A stretch of DNA of 64,000 bases, taken from CAXXOK01 sp035353615. Lineage in GTDB: Bacteria > Bacillota > Clostridia > Christensenellales > Aristaeellaceae. Numbering within the stretch: position 1 is the first letter of the stretch; each line of letters opens with the position of its first letter. Positions 16,094-26,351 of this stretch are shown piece after piece. The notes beneath the pieces are model-generated. The model worked only from the letters and a program-made list of their open reading frames with translations. It was not told where the DNA came from and ran no database searches. Position numbers and translations under genes: made by a program. The stretch covers positions 35,384 through 99,383 of the forward strand of contig DAOPZY010000005.1 in the NCBI GenBank assembly GCA_035353615.1. The letters are read 5' to 3'.

Positions 16094-16442
16094 TCAGTAC
16101 TCGCTGCCCTCAAACGCATTTGCCACATGCAAAACGCCGTCGGTTGTGAGTTCCAATACGTCAAAGCGGACGGCGCAGGGGCAGTCATGGGTAGAAAGAT
16201 AGTGCCTCGCCGTAAGGACGATCTTTGCCTGCTTGCGCGCGCCCACGGAAAGCAGCCCGCTGCCTTCCCGCCCGGTGTTCCGCGCCTTCACTTCCACAAA
16301 TACTAGCGTTTCGCCATCACGCATCACAAGGTCGATTTCGCCAAAAGGGGAACGGTATCGCTGCTCCAGCAATACCATTCCCCGATTCTGTAAGTAGCGG
16401 ATTGCCCTGCGTTCGCCTGTCAATCCTTTTTCATAGGTGCCG

Positions 16443-16450
<8 letters not shown>
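16094..16450 (-). CDS. YraN family (UPF0102) endonuclease-like protein
   Basis: A 118-residue protein of the YraN type, with a fold related to Holliday-junction resolvases and restriction endonucleases. The signature is KGLTGERRAIRYLQNRG near residues 8-24, then FGEIDLVMRDGETLVFVEVKAR (about 36-57), which contains the nuclease-like Glu, Asp, Glu-x-Lys set. In many Firmicutes it sits beside rnhB and comM; here it lies downstream of glyA instead. The start ATG 16450 overlaps the glyA stop by eight bases, implying translational coupling. The biochemical role is not settled. Confidence 0.9.
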
Positions 16451-17693
<1,243 letters not shown>

Positions 17694-17879
17694 GCGGATC
17701 TCCCCCTACCATTTATTGAACCGGTTATTGCGCGAGGCTGTTCCGGAGGTTCCCGGACAGCCGTTCGCGTTGCTCGCGGCTGCATCCGGCGGTCGAGATT
17801 CTTCTTGGCAAAGCTGCCCGCCCCGGTATCCATTGCGCAGAAACCGGCACTTAGCGATGATTTTGAAAAACCGTGCGTA

Positions 17880-17980
17880 TTCAAACCGAGCGACCCCGCA
17901 GCACATCCCAAAGAGCGCTTACTGCTGCTACCTTCCGGTCCTGACAGGGTTCACGCGTTGAAATCGCACGGGACTCAGCC
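17880..17980 (-). ncRNA. ffs: Small signal recognition particle RNA (4.5S type)
   Basis: The minus strand contains the conserved SRP core GTCAGGACCGGAAGGTAGCA (complement of about 17930-17949), which matches the tetraloop and symmetric-loop region bound by Ffh. The ends CTGAG-TCCCG and CGGGG..CTCGG pair to close the stem. Length about 95-100 bases means it lacks the Alu domain present in Bacillus scRNA. A promoter stands directly upstream and a T-run (GGTTTTTC) follows near 17864-17870. Confidence 0.9.
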
Positions 17981-17983
17981 ATC

Positions 17984-18012
17984 ATTATACACACGGCTTG
18001 TTGATTATACAA
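17984..18012 (-). promoter_or_regulatory. Promoter of the SRP RNA gene
   Basis: TTGTAT (complement of 18007-18012) and TATAAT (complement of 17984-17989) are 17 bases apart, placing the transcription start at the 5' end of the SRP RNA. Confidence 0.8.
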
Positions 18013-18053
18013 TGCCGCCGGCGAAAAAGCAATACTTTTATCGCCGGCGGCAT
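18012..18053. repeat. 13-base perfect inverted repeat upstream of the SRP promoter
   Basis: ATGCCGCCGGCGA (18012-18024) is perfectly complementary to TCGCCGGCGGCAT (18041-18053), with a 16-base loop. It abuts the -35 box of the SRP promoter. On the minus strand it could stop transcripts coming from hslU, but no T-run follows. Confidence 0.7.
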
Positions 18054-18300
18054 GGAATGGTTCGGGATTTTAAGCAGGGGCTGGATTGCTACCTTCCCGG
18101 ATCAGGCGCGGTCGCGTTTGTACGCGTACTGTTGACGTCGAGGTGAACCTTTCCGTAATCAGGGCATTTGCGCACGGAATAAGCGCAGGGCCGAGCGTGG
18201 AATATTTCATCCCTGTATCGCCAGCGTATCGTTTCCTTGGACAGTAAAGATGCGCGCCTCAGCCCAACCGGTTCAAAGGTTTGAGCATACCGCGCCCATC
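18054..18300. other. Intergenic region after hslU, nothing recognised
   Basis: About 250 bases between the inverted repeat and the hslU stop. No gene, promoter or RNA recognised. Confidence 0.35.
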
Positions 18301-19668
18301 TCAGAGAATGTAACGACGGTTGTCAAAATTCGCGTCATCCTTGCCAAGGTGCTCAATCACGTAATCTTCGCTGATGTTCAGGTACACGTTGGGCATTTCG
18401 TCGCCGCCCGCGTTAAAGGAGATATCCTCCAACAGTTTTTCAAACACGGAAAACAGCCGGCGCGCGCCGATATCCTCACGCGTTTCGTTCATCACAAACG
18501 CGGCCCGCGCGATGGCGTCAATCGCGGAATCCTCAAAGGACAGAAATACCTTGTCCACGGCGAGCAACGCTTCATATTGCAGGGTAAGCGCGTTTTCAGG
18601 CTGTGTCAGGATCGCCTTAAAATCTTCCTGCGTCAGGCTTTTCAGCGTCACGCGCACCGGGAACCGCCCCTGAAGCTCCGGGATCAGGTCGGTCACTTTA
18701 GCCACATGGAATGCGCCCGCTGCGATAAACAGCATAAAGTCGGTGCGCACCGCGCCGTACTTGGTGTTCACCGTGGAGCCTTCCACAATGGGCAAAATAT
18801 CGCGCTGAACCCCTTCGCGGCTCACATCCGGGCCATGGCCCCCTGAGGAACGGCCCGCAACCTTGTCGATTTCATCAATAAACACGATGCCGTGCTGCTC
18901 CGCCCTGCGGATGGCTTCCTCATGCACGTCGTCCTCGTCGATCAGCTTGCCGGATTCTTCCTCCAGCAAAATTTTGCGTGCGTCTTTCACTTTCACACGG
19001 CGAATTTTAGTTTTTTTGGGCATCATGCCGCCCATCATATCGCCGATGTTGATGCTGCTGCCGCCCACTTCCAGCTGGGGCGTGCTTTCTTCCACTTCGA
19101 TTTCAATTTCACGGTCCTCCAACGCGCCGCTTTTTAACTGCGCGCGGATTTCCTCCCGTTTGCCCGCCAGTTTTTGCTGGTCTTCCGCTGGCACTTCCGG
19201 CTCTTTTTTACCGCTTAACAAAAACTCAAACGGATTGCCGCTGTTCTTTTTGGGCGGATTGACCAGCAAGGTCACAAGCCTATCCTCCGCCAGCACGGAC
19301 GCGCGTACTTCCACCTTTTTTTCATATTCGGCGCGCACCATCCGCACAGCGTTTTCCATGAGGTCGCGGATGATGCTTTCCACATCGCGCCCCACATAGC
19401 CCACCTCGGTGAACTTGGTGGCTTCCACCTTAATAAACGGGGCGTCCACGAGCTTTGCAAGCCGGCGGGCAATTTCCGTTTTCCCTACGCCGGTCGGGCC
19501 GATCATCAGGATATTTTTAGGGCTGATTTCATTGCGGAGTTCTTCCGGCAGTTGCGCGCGGCGGTAACGGTTCCGAAGCGCGATGGCGACCGAACGCTTG
19601 GCTTCTTCCTGGCCGATAATGTAACGGTCCAGCTCGCGCATGATCTCTCTTGGCGTCAGTTCCTTCAT
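18301..19668 (-). CDS. hslU: ATP-dependent protease ATPase subunit HslU
   Basis: A 455-residue AAA+ unfoldase that feeds substrates to the HslV peptidase (HslUV, ClpYQ), cytosolic. Seen are the N-terminal LTPREIMRELDRYIIGQEEAKR, Walker A GPTGVGKTEIAR (about residues 53-64), the family I-domain insertion (about 110-230, acidic), Walker B GIVFIDEIDK, and the C-terminal tail ending DNRRYIL that docks into HslV. ATG 19668 is chosen because GGAGG, formed by the end of hslV, lies eight bases upstream; a TTG at 19683 would be too close to it. hslV ends four bases before. Confidence 0.97.
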   Translation of the reverse strand: MKELTPREIMRELDRYIIGQEEAKRSVAIALRNRYRRAQLPEELRNEISPKNILMIGPTGVGKTEIARRLAKLVDAPFIKVEATKFTEVGYVGRDVESIIRDLMENAVRMVRAEYEKKVEVRASVLAEDRLVTLLVNPPKKNSGNPFEFLLSGKKEPEVPAEDQQKLAGKREEIRAQLKSGALEDREIEIEVEESTPQLEVGGSSINIGDMMGGMMPKKTKIRRVKVKDARKILLEEESGKLIDEDDVHEEAIRRAEQHGIVFIDEIDKVAGRSSGGHGPDVSREGVQRDILPIVEGSTVNTKYGAVRTDFMLFIAAGAFHVAKVTDLIPELQGRFPVRVTLKSLTQEDFKAILTQPENALTLQYEALLAVDKVFLSFEDSAIDAIARAAFVMNETREDIGARRLFSVFEKLLEDISFNAGGDEMPNVYLNISEDYVIEHLGKDDANFDNRRYIL

Positions 19669-19672
19669 GCCA

Positions 19673-20212
19673 TTATCCTCCAATTGTTTCCACAGAAATG
19701 TGATCGTTGGTATACACGCAGATGGAGGAAGCGATTTTTAGCGCTTTCACGGCGATATCCTCCGCGGAAAGCTCCGTGTTCTGCACCAGCGCGCGCGCGG
19801 CCGCCAGCGCAAAATTGCCGCCGGAACCAATCGCGGCCACGCCGTCGTCCGGGTCGATCACCTCGCCGTTGCCGCTCAGGATCAGCATCGCCTCACGGTC
19901 CGCGACAATTAGCATCGATTCCAGTTTGCGCATCACGGTATCCCCGCGCCATTCCTGCGCAAGGCTGACGGCGGCGCGCTCCAAATTGCCGCCGCACTGG
20001 GTCAGTTTTTCCTCAAAACGCTCGCAAAGGGCGAAAGCGTCGGCTACAGAACCCGCAAACCCGGTAATCACCTTACCGTCAAACAGCCTGCGAACTTTGC
20101 GCGCGGAGGATTTGAACACGGTCGATTCCCCCATGGTCACCTGACCGTCTCCGGCGATCGCCACCTGATTGCCGCGCCGCACCGCGCAGATGGTTGTACC
20201 CCGCATTTCCAT
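19673..20212 (-). CDS. hslV: ATP-dependent protease peptidase subunit HslV
   Basis: A 179-residue proteasome-beta-like threonine peptidase that forms the core of HslUV. The N-terminus reads MEMRGTTICAVRRG, and the catalytic Thr must be exposed by processing after Gly5, so a longer leader than the single Met of most HslV proteins is removed. GDGQVTMG, the ARKVRRLF stretch and GSGGNFALAAARAL fit the family. The start ATG 20212 uses GAGGAG located at the very end of the upstream hydrolase gene. Confidence 0.96.
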   Translation of the reverse strand: MEMRGTTICAVRRGNQVAIAGDGQVTMGESTVFKSSARKVRRLFDGKVITGFAGSVADAFALCERFEEKLTQCGGNLERAAVSLAQEWRGDTVMRKLESMLIVADREAMLILSGNGEVIDPDDGVAAIGSGGNFALAAARALVQNTELSAEDIAVKALKIASSICVYTNDHISVETIGG

Positions 20213-20221
20213 ATAATTCGT

Positions 20222-21676
20222 TCACTCCTCGTTATCCGTCTGGTTCAGGTTCAGCACCCAATCGGCCAAATCCCGCCCCGCCTGTTTGTCCAAAGCGGCG
20301 GGCGTGTTATACTCCTCCACGGTGCCCTTGGCTTCGCTGGGGCCGGCAAAGAGCATCAGCAGATGGTTCAGCTTGCGGTAAATTTTGTAATCCACAAACT
20401 CCGCCTTGGTTTCCAAACCATCCTCATAGGCTTCGATGCCATCTTCCAGCGAAATCTGAAAATCCTCGTTGCCTTGCACGATATAGGTTGGCAGCTTCAG
20501 TTTTTTAATCAGTTTGCAAACGTCCGTCTGCATCATTTCCCAGAAGTAATAACCGTTGACCCCCGCGATGGTGACTGCCTTGGCTTCATCGGCGGTTTTC
20601 ATGGCGGTAAGCGCGGCAACCTGCTGCTCAAACTCATCCTCCTGCGCCTGCGCGGTTGCCAGCGCGTCGCCTTCCAACGCGGCGAGCGCATCCTGATTTT
20701 GAGAGATCATGACGTCCAGCAAGCTTTTGGGCGAGCCGGCAATCAAAATCATCGCCGTAAAAACGCCTACGGATTCAGATGCGATGCGTGGCGCGAGCAT
20801 GGCCCCCATGCTGTGCCCCAGCAAAACCACTTCGGTTGGCTCAATGCACTCGTTGGCTTTCAGCAACTGCCCGGCGGAAATGGCGTCCTGTATGGTTTCT
20901 TCCTCCACGGTCAGGTTGGCGATCTGCTCGGCAGTCATCGCGCTGCCATACGTGTAGGTGCGCTTGTTATAACGCAGGGTTGCGATGCCTTTTTGCGCAA
21001 ACGCTGCGGCGATATCGGCAAATAGCTTGGTTTGGCCGATGGTTTCGTCCATGTCGCTGGGGCCGGAGCCTTGCACCAGCACAACGCCCGGCACCTTGTT
21101 AACCGCGCTGGCCCCGGCGGGCAGCGTCAGAATCCCGTCCAGCGTATACGGATCCGCGCCAACCTTCACGGCGGTTTCCGTGTAGTTGGTCTGCGCGGCG
21201 GTGTCGCTACCGGCCACGGTGCTGTCCGCATTCACCGGCACGTCCTGTTTGGCGGAGGGGACAAACTCCACCGCCATCACTTCCCAGTCGTCCTCTTTGT
21301 TTTTATGGGTAAAATACAGGTCCAAATCCTGTTTTTGCATGCAAAGGTGCAGCACATGCGTCTTGGTTTTCAGCTCCGGTTCCTCATAGGTAGCATACTG
21401 GCCGAACGCGACAAAGTCACCCGTCATCCATTCGATTTCGGTCAGCATCCCGGTGAACGTATCTATGGGCATATAGCGCCTGATTTGCAAATCATAATAC
21501 CCAAAAAGCCGCTCAAAGGAGTTGCCTGCAATAAAATCCGCGGCATACTGCTTCACGGTGGTTTCATCCCACACGGGCACGTCGTCGTTCATCTGCTTGC
21601 TGGCCGCCAGCGACGCGCCGGGAATGCAACCCAACAAAAGAGCCAAAGTCAGGATTCCCGCCAGAAATTTCTTCAT
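20222..21676 (-). CDS. Secreted alpha/beta hydrolase with DUF3887-like N-terminal domain
   Basis: A 484-residue exported protein. A signal peptide (MKKFLAGILTLALLLGCIPG..) ends either at ASLAA or possibly at a lipobox-like LLGC, though the -2 Leu makes lipidation doubtful. Residues about 35-140 form a DUF3887-like domain. From about 170 an alpha/beta hydrolase follows, with VVLVQGSGPSDMD (oxyanion region), the nucleophile elbow GHSMG (about residues 289-293) and a late His in KLNHLL. Substrate unknown; cell wall or xenobiotic ester hydrolysis is possible. It is inserted between trmFO and hslV where many Firmicutes have xerC. Confidence 0.8.
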   Translation of the reverse strand: MKKFLAGILTLALLLGCIPGASLAASKQMNDDVPVWDETTVKQYAADFIAGNSFERLFGYYDLQIRRYMPIDTFTGMLTEIEWMTGDFVAFGQYATYEEPELKTKTHVLHLCMQKQDLDLYFTHKNKEDDWEVMAVEFVPSAKQDVPVNADSTVAGSDTAAQTNYTETAVKVGADPYTLDGILTLPAGASAVNKVPGVVLVQGSGPSDMDETIGQTKLFADIAAAFAQKGIATLRYNKRTYTYGSAMTAEQIANLTVEEETIQDAISAGQLLKANECIEPTEVVLLGHSMGAMLAPRIASESVGVFTAMILIAGSPKSLLDVMISQNQDALAALEGDALATAQAQEDEFEQQVAALTAMKTADEAKAVTIAGVNGYYFWEMMQTDVCKLIKKLKLPTYIVQGNEDFQISLEDGIEAYEDGLETKAEFVDYKIYRKLNHLLMLFAGPSEAKGTVEEYNTPAALDKQAGRDLADWVLNLNQTDNEE

Positions 21677-21710
21677 ACATTACCTCCGTCCGTGCGAGTA
21701 TAGCGCATTT

Positions 21711-23042
21711 TCAGGCAAGCCGCACGGTTTCCTGTTCCATTTGTCGCGCGATGGCGTCGATTTCCGCCAAAGCGCGTTCCGAAATCCGCTCGTAGCGTTC
21801 CACTTTGTTTCGGATTTTCTTTTGCCCGGGCGAGTAATCGTAACCGTCCAGCAGGCCGAACGCGCAGTTCATTGGCTGAAAATGCCGGTTGATAGCCGCC
21901 ACGTAGCGGCCCATCGCGCCGACGGCCGTTTTGCCGGAAAAATGGGGCGGTTCCTGCCCCTGCAACCGGTACGCCATGCTCAGCCCCGCCAAAAGCCCGC
22001 TGGCCGCGCTTTCCATGTACCCTTCCACCCCCGTCATTTGCCCGGCAAAATAGAGGTTGGGCCGCCTAATCACACGGAATGTTTCATCCAAAAAACCGGG
22101 ACTGTTGATAAATGTGTTGCGGTGCATGACGCCGTAGCGAGCAAACTCCGCGTTTTCAAGTCCGGGGATCATGGCAAAAACCCTGCGCTGCTCCGGAAAT
22201 GTGAGCCGCGTTTGAAAACCGACTATATTATACAACGATCCGCTGAAATTGTCGCGCCGGAGCTGCACAACGGCAAACGGCATTTTGCCCGTGCGCGGGT
22301 CCGACAGGCCCACAGGTTTGAGCGGCCCATACGCGATGGCGAGATCGCCGCGCTTGGCCATGCTTTCAATCGGCATGCAGCCCTCAAAAACCGATTTTTC
22401 CTCAAAGCCCTTCACGGGCACCGTTTCAGCCGTTTGAAGCGCATGCACAAAGGCCATGTATTCCGTTTCGTCCATGGGGCAGTTCAGGTAATCCGATCCG
22501 CGCTCGTAGCGGGACATTTCAAACACCCGATCCCGGTTCAGCGAGTCGGATGTGACAATGGGAGCGGCGGCGTCATAAAAATGCAGGGTCGAAAACCCTT
22601 CGATGCGCTGGATGGCTTCACTGAGCGCGTCGCTGGTGAGGGGACCGGTGGCGATGACCGTGTCCCCCTCCGGCACCTCCGTCACTTCCGCTTGCACGAC
22701 GGTAATCAGCGGTTGTTCCCGAATGGCGCGGTCCACTTCCTTGGAGAAGCTTTCCCGGTCCACCGCGAGCGCGCCGCCGGCTGGCACGCGGGTCGCGTCC
22801 GCGATTCGCAAAATCACGGAATCCAGCCGACGCATTTCTTCCTTGAGCAGCCCAACGGCGTTAGTGAGCCGATCGGATCTCAGGCTGTTGCTGCAAACCA
22901 GTTCCGCCATCGTATCCAGCGTTTGCGCGGGCGTTTTGCGCGCTGGCTTCATCTCGTACAGGGTAACCTCGACGCCACGCTTAGCCAACTGCCATGCGGC
23001 CTCGCAGCCGGCCAGCCCTCCGCCGATGACCGTAGCTCTCAT
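21711..23042 (-). CDS. trmFO: Methylene-THF:tRNA (uracil-5-)-methyltransferase TrmFO
   Basis: A 443-residue FAD protein that makes 5-methyluridine at position 54 of tRNA using methylene-tetrahydrofolate. The dinucleotide-binding motif VIGGGLAGCEAAWQLAKRG is at residues 5-23, followed by LYEMKP and AELVCSNSLRSD (about 46-57), typical of TrmFO. A late conserved region is GVEGYMESAASGLLAG. The ATG overlaps the topA stop (ATGA), so the two are translationally coupled, as in many Firmicutes. Confidence 0.97.
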   Translation of the reverse strand: MRATVIGGGLAGCEAAWQLAKRGVEVTLYEMKPARKTPAQTLDTMAELVCSNSLRSDRLTNAVGLLKEEMRRLDSVILRIADATRVPAGGALAVDRESFSKEVDRAIREQPLITVVQAEVTEVPEGDTVIATGPLTSDALSEAIQRIEGFSTLHFYDAAAPIVTSDSLNRDRVFEMSRYERGSDYLNCPMDETEYMAFVHALQTAETVPVKGFEEKSVFEGCMPIESMAKRGDLAIAYGPLKPVGLSDPRTGKMPFAVVQLRRDNFSGSLYNIVGFQTRLTFPEQRRVFAMIPGLENAEFARYGVMHRNTFINSPGFLDETFRVIRRPNLYFAGQMTGVEGYMESAASGLLAGLSMAYRLQGQEPPHFSGKTAVGAMGRYVAAINRHFQPMNCAFGLLDGYDYSPGQKKIRNKVERYERISERALAEIDAIARQMEQETVRLA

Positions 23043-25222
23043 TCGTCGATCTCCTCGTTCTCCTCGTTATCCCGGATGGTTTCTTTGTAGCGGCAGGTCT
23101 CATTGGCGCAAAGGTGTACGCGCTCGCCCTTCTTCGTGCGCTTTTCAACCATATAGCTGCCGCATTGCGGACATTTTTCCTTCACCGGCATTTCCCAGCT
23201 GACAAAATCGCAGTCCGGATATTTTTCGCAGCCATAAAACTTACGGTTCTTTTTGCTGTTTTTTTCCATTAACCGCGCGCCGCACTTGGGACAGGGCGCG
23301 TCAATGTAGTGTAAAATAGGCTTGGCGTTTCGGCAGGTCGGAAAATTCGGGCATGCCAAAAACTTCCCAAAACGGCCCATCTTGTAAACCATCATCGCGC
23401 CGCACTTATCGCAGGGCACATCGCTGACCTCGTCCTTCACCTCGATTTTCTCAATCTGATCCTCCGCGACGGTCAGCATTTTTTCAAACGGCGGATAGAA
23501 CTCCTGCAAAATGGAGCGCCATTCCACCTGCCCGTCCTCTACGGCGTCCAGCTTATCTTCCAGCGAGGCGGTAAACTCCGTATCCACAATAGGGGAAAAG
23601 TACTGGAGCATCATAGCCGTGACCATGCGACCAAGCTCGGTGGGATACAGCCGCTTTTTTTCGCGGGAAACATACCCGCGGCTGATGATGGTCGTAATGG
23701 TGGGCGCGTAGGTGCTCGGGCGGCCGATTCCTTTTTCTTCCAGAGTTTTCACCAGCGAGGCTTCGGTAAACCGCGCGGGCGGTTGGGTAAAGTGTTGGTT
23801 GGTTTCCACGCCGACAATCTCGACCGCGTCGCCTTCCTTCAACTCCGGCATGGCCGTTTCAGGCGCTTCCGGCTCGTCGTCCTCGCTTTCAATGTACACG
23901 GCGCGGTAGCCGGGAAACGTCATGTGTTCGCCATAATAACGCAGTTCCGCCACGCCCGCCCGATCGTCGCTGTTTTTCGCGGCGGCGGTTTCCGGCTTTT
24001 GACGGCCCTGAATATCCAATGTGACCGTTTCAAACACGGCGGGTTTCATCTGACTGGCCATAAAACGGGTAAAAATCAGCTTGTACAGGCTGTACTGTTC
24101 TCTGGTCAGGTGCGCCTTGATGGAATCCGGCGTGAGCGAAACGTCGGTGGGCCGGATCGCCTCATGCGCGTCCTGAGCATTTTTACGGCCCTTGTATTCG
24201 TTCGGTTTGGCCGGGCAATAGTTGGGGCCGTAAGCCGTCCTGATTTGCTGCATCACCGCCTCCACCGCCTCGGCGCTTACGCGCACGCTGTCAGTGCGGA
24301 TGTAGGTCACCAGACCCGCCGTACCTTTGCCAATGTCTACGCCTTCGTAGAGCTGTTGAACCACCTGCATGGTTTTGGCGGTGGAATAGTTGAGTTTCCG
24401 GCTGGCTTCCTGTTGCAGGCTGGAGGTGGTAAACGGCGGTTGAGCGCGTTTCAGCTTCTCGGCATGCTTTACGCCGTTAACGGTGAAGGTGCTGGCTAAA
24501 ATGCGGCGTTTGGCTTCCGCAGCTTCCGCCTCGGTGCGGATGACCGCCTTTTGCCCATCCAAAGCAAACAGCTTTCCCTGAAAGGTAATTCTTTTCCCTT
24601 TGGTATTTTTGGCGGCGGAATCAATCAGCACATCCCAGTATTCCTCCGGGATAAAATCTTCAATTTCCTGCTCCCGCTGCACCACCAGCTTTGTGGCAAC
24701 GCTCTGTACGCGGCCAGCCGAGAGGCCCTTTTTGACCTTAGCCCAAAGCAGAGGGCTGATCTTGTAGCCCACCAGCCGGTCCAGCGCGCGGCGCGCCTGT
24801 TGAGCATCCACCCGGTCCATATCCACAGCGCGAACATGCTCAATCGCGTCCTTGACGGCTTTCTTGGTAATTTCGTGAAATTCGATGCGGCAGGGCTTGG
24901 TCGGGTCAATGTCGAGCGTTTGCGCCAGATGCCAGGAAATGGCTTCGCCTTCGCGGTCAGGGTCTGTCGCGAGGTACACTTTCGAAGCGGCCTTCGCATC
25001 CTTTTTAATTTTGGCAAGGATAGAACCGCGCCCGCGGATGGTGATATACTTCATCGCAAAATTATGCTCGGTATCCACCCCTAACTGGGACTTGGGCAAA
25101 TCGCGCACATGGCCCTGCGAAGCCTCCACCTTGTACCCCTTGCCTAAAAACTTTTCGATGGTCTTGGCCTTCGCGGGTGATTCCACAATGACCAGCTTTG
25201 TGCTGTTGTTTGTTGTTGCCAT
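23039..25222 (-). CDS. topA: DNA topoisomerase I
   Basis: A 727-residue type IA topoisomerase that relaxes negative supercoils. The N-terminal TOPRIM domain starts with LVIVESPAKAKTIEKFL, DPDREGEAI gives the metal-binding acidic residues, and the catalytic tyrosine is Tyr307 in TYIRTDSVRVS. Three C-terminal four-cysteine zinc modules are visible (CDKCG..CPNFPTC, CPKCG..CEKYPDC, CPQCG..CANETC). The start ATG 25222 with GTAGGAGG is used; the open frame extends 47 codons further into dprA without a site. It lies 11 bases after dprA. Confidence 0.97.
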   Translation of the reverse strand: MATTNNSTKLVIVESPAKAKTIEKFLGKGYKVEASQGHVRDLPKSQLGVDTEHNFAMKYITIRGRGSILAKIKKDAKAASKVYLATDPDREGEAISWHLAQTLDIDPTKPCRIEFHEITKKAVKDAIEHVRAVDMDRVDAQQARRALDRLVGYKISPLLWAKVKKGLSAGRVQSVATKLVVQREQEIEDFIPEEYWDVLIDSAAKNTKGKRITFQGKLFALDGQKAVIRTEAEAAEAKRRILASTFTVNGVKHAEKLKRAQPPFTTSSLQQEASRKLNYSTAKTMQVVQQLYEGVDIGKGTAGLVTYIRTDSVRVSAEAVEAVMQQIRTAYGPNYCPAKPNEYKGRKNAQDAHEAIRPTDVSLTPDSIKAHLTREQYSLYKLIFTRFMASQMKPAVFETVTLDIQGRQKPETAAAKNSDDRAGVAELRYYGEHMTFPGYRAVYIESEDDEPEAPETAMPELKEGDAVEIVGVETNQHFTQPPARFTEASLVKTLEEKGIGRPSTYAPTITTIISRGYVSREKKRLYPTELGRMVTAMMLQYFSPIVDTEFTASLEDKLDAVEDGQVEWRSILQEFYPPFEKMLTVAEDQIEKIEVKDEVSDVPCDKCGAMMVYKMGRFGKFLACPNFPTCRNAKPILHYIDAPCPKCGARLMEKNSKKNRKFYGCEKYPDCDFVSWEMPVKEKCPQCGSYMVEKRTKKGERVHLCANETCRYKETIRDNEENEEIDE

Positions 25223-25233
25223 TGACTTTCCTC

Positions 25234-26349
25234 CTACTCTGTTCGGGTTGCGCGAATCGCAAGGGCAAAAATATTGCCGCTGTCCCGTCGGGTTTGCCCC
25301 ATGATTTCCATGACGCTCAGTTCCGCCATCAGCGCGTCGGCGGCAATTCCGGTTTGGGCGCAAAGCGCGTCCATGCCCATCGGCTCCCTGAGCAAAGCTT
25401 TCAAAATGGCCTTCTGCGTTGGGTTGTCCCCTTCAGGCGGCTGCGGCGGCTGGCTCTCGGCCGTGTTTTTCGCGCTGCTAAGCCCCAAATCCTCAAGGAT
25501 ATCGGCGGCCGAAGTGGCTAAAATCGCGCCTTCCCGGATAATGGTATGCGGGCCTTCGGCGCCCGCCTGCCCCACGCAGCCCGGAACGGCAAAAACGTCC
25601 CGACCCTGTTGCAGGGCGGTGGAAACGGTAATCATCCCGCCGCTTTTCACGCGACCTTCCACAAACACCACCGCATGGGACAGTCCGCTGATGACCCGGT
25701 TCCGGTGCGGAAAATGATACGTCTGCGGAGCCGCGTCCAACGGGTATTCGCTGATGACCGCTCCGGCGCCCGCGATGATTTTACGGTATAAGCCGATGTT
25801 ATCCAGCGGATAGGGCACGTTTACCCCGCTGCCCAGCACGGCGACCGTTTGGCCTTTCGCGTCCATCGCGCCTTCGTGGGCGTTGCCGTCAATTCCTCTG
25901 GCCATGCCGCTTACCACACAAACGCCCGCCTCGCACAGCCCGTAGGCGATGGAACGCGCCATATTGCGGCCGTATGCGCTTGGGTAGCGCGTACCGACCA
26001 CCGCCACCGAAGGGCGGCTGAGCGCGGTGACGTCCCCCATACCATATAACACATACGGCGGATCGTCAATACAGCCGAGTAAAGGCGGATAGGCTCCGTC
26101 ATCCGTAAACAGCGGAGTCACCCCCAGCTTTTCCATCCGTTCCAGCAGGGCATCCATGGCGATTTCGCTATGATAGCGGTTCAGGATGCGGTTTGCCTCG
26201 GCATTGCCCGACAGCGCCTCCCCGTGCGCGAAATCCTCCCACAAAGTCTGGGCGCTCCCCCGCTCCGCCAGCAGCCGCCGCACTTTATCCGCCGTGATCT
26301 CCGCGGCGGAAAGCCATAGCAACCGCCGTTGCTCCTCCGTATAACCCAT
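25234..26349 (-). CDS. dprA: DNA processing protein DprA
   Basis: A 371-residue single-stranded DNA-binding protein that loads RecA on incoming DNA during transformation. The Rossmann-like core carries VAVVGTRYPSAYGRNMA, GVCVVSGMARGIDGNAH and GSGVNVPYP (about residues 107-200), then AVVFVEGRVKSGGMITVSTAL. A short winged-helix-like C-terminal domain (about 310-371) is present. ATG 26349 is preferred: GGAGG lies within the last codons of comM five bases upstream. With ComM and a complete ComM-DprA pair the strain may have some capacity for DNA uptake or recombination. Confidence 0.95.
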   Translation of the reverse strand: MGYTEEQRRLLWLSAAEITADKVRRLLAERGSAQTLWEDFAHGEALSGNAEANRILNRYHSEIAMDALLERMEKLGVTPLFTDDGAYPPLLGCIDDPPYVLYGMGDVTALSRPSVAVVGTRYPSAYGRNMARSIAYGLCEAGVCVVSGMARGIDGNAHEGAMDAKGQTVAVLGSGVNVPYPLDNIGLYRKIIAGAGAVISEYPLDAAPQTYHFPHRNRVISGLSHAVVFVEGRVKSGGMITVSTALQQGRDVFAVPGCVGQAGAEGPHTIIREGAILATSAADILEDLGLSSAKNTAESQPPQPPEGDNPTQKAILKALLREPMGMDALCAQTGIAADALMAELSVMEIMGQTRRDSGNIFALAIRATRTE

Positions 26350-26351
26350 GG

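Noticed and set aside
17694..17880. Possible riboswitch before glyA
   Set aside because: Only one hairpin is convincing; the sequence does not match glycine, THF, ZTP or SAM riboswitch cores that I can recall.
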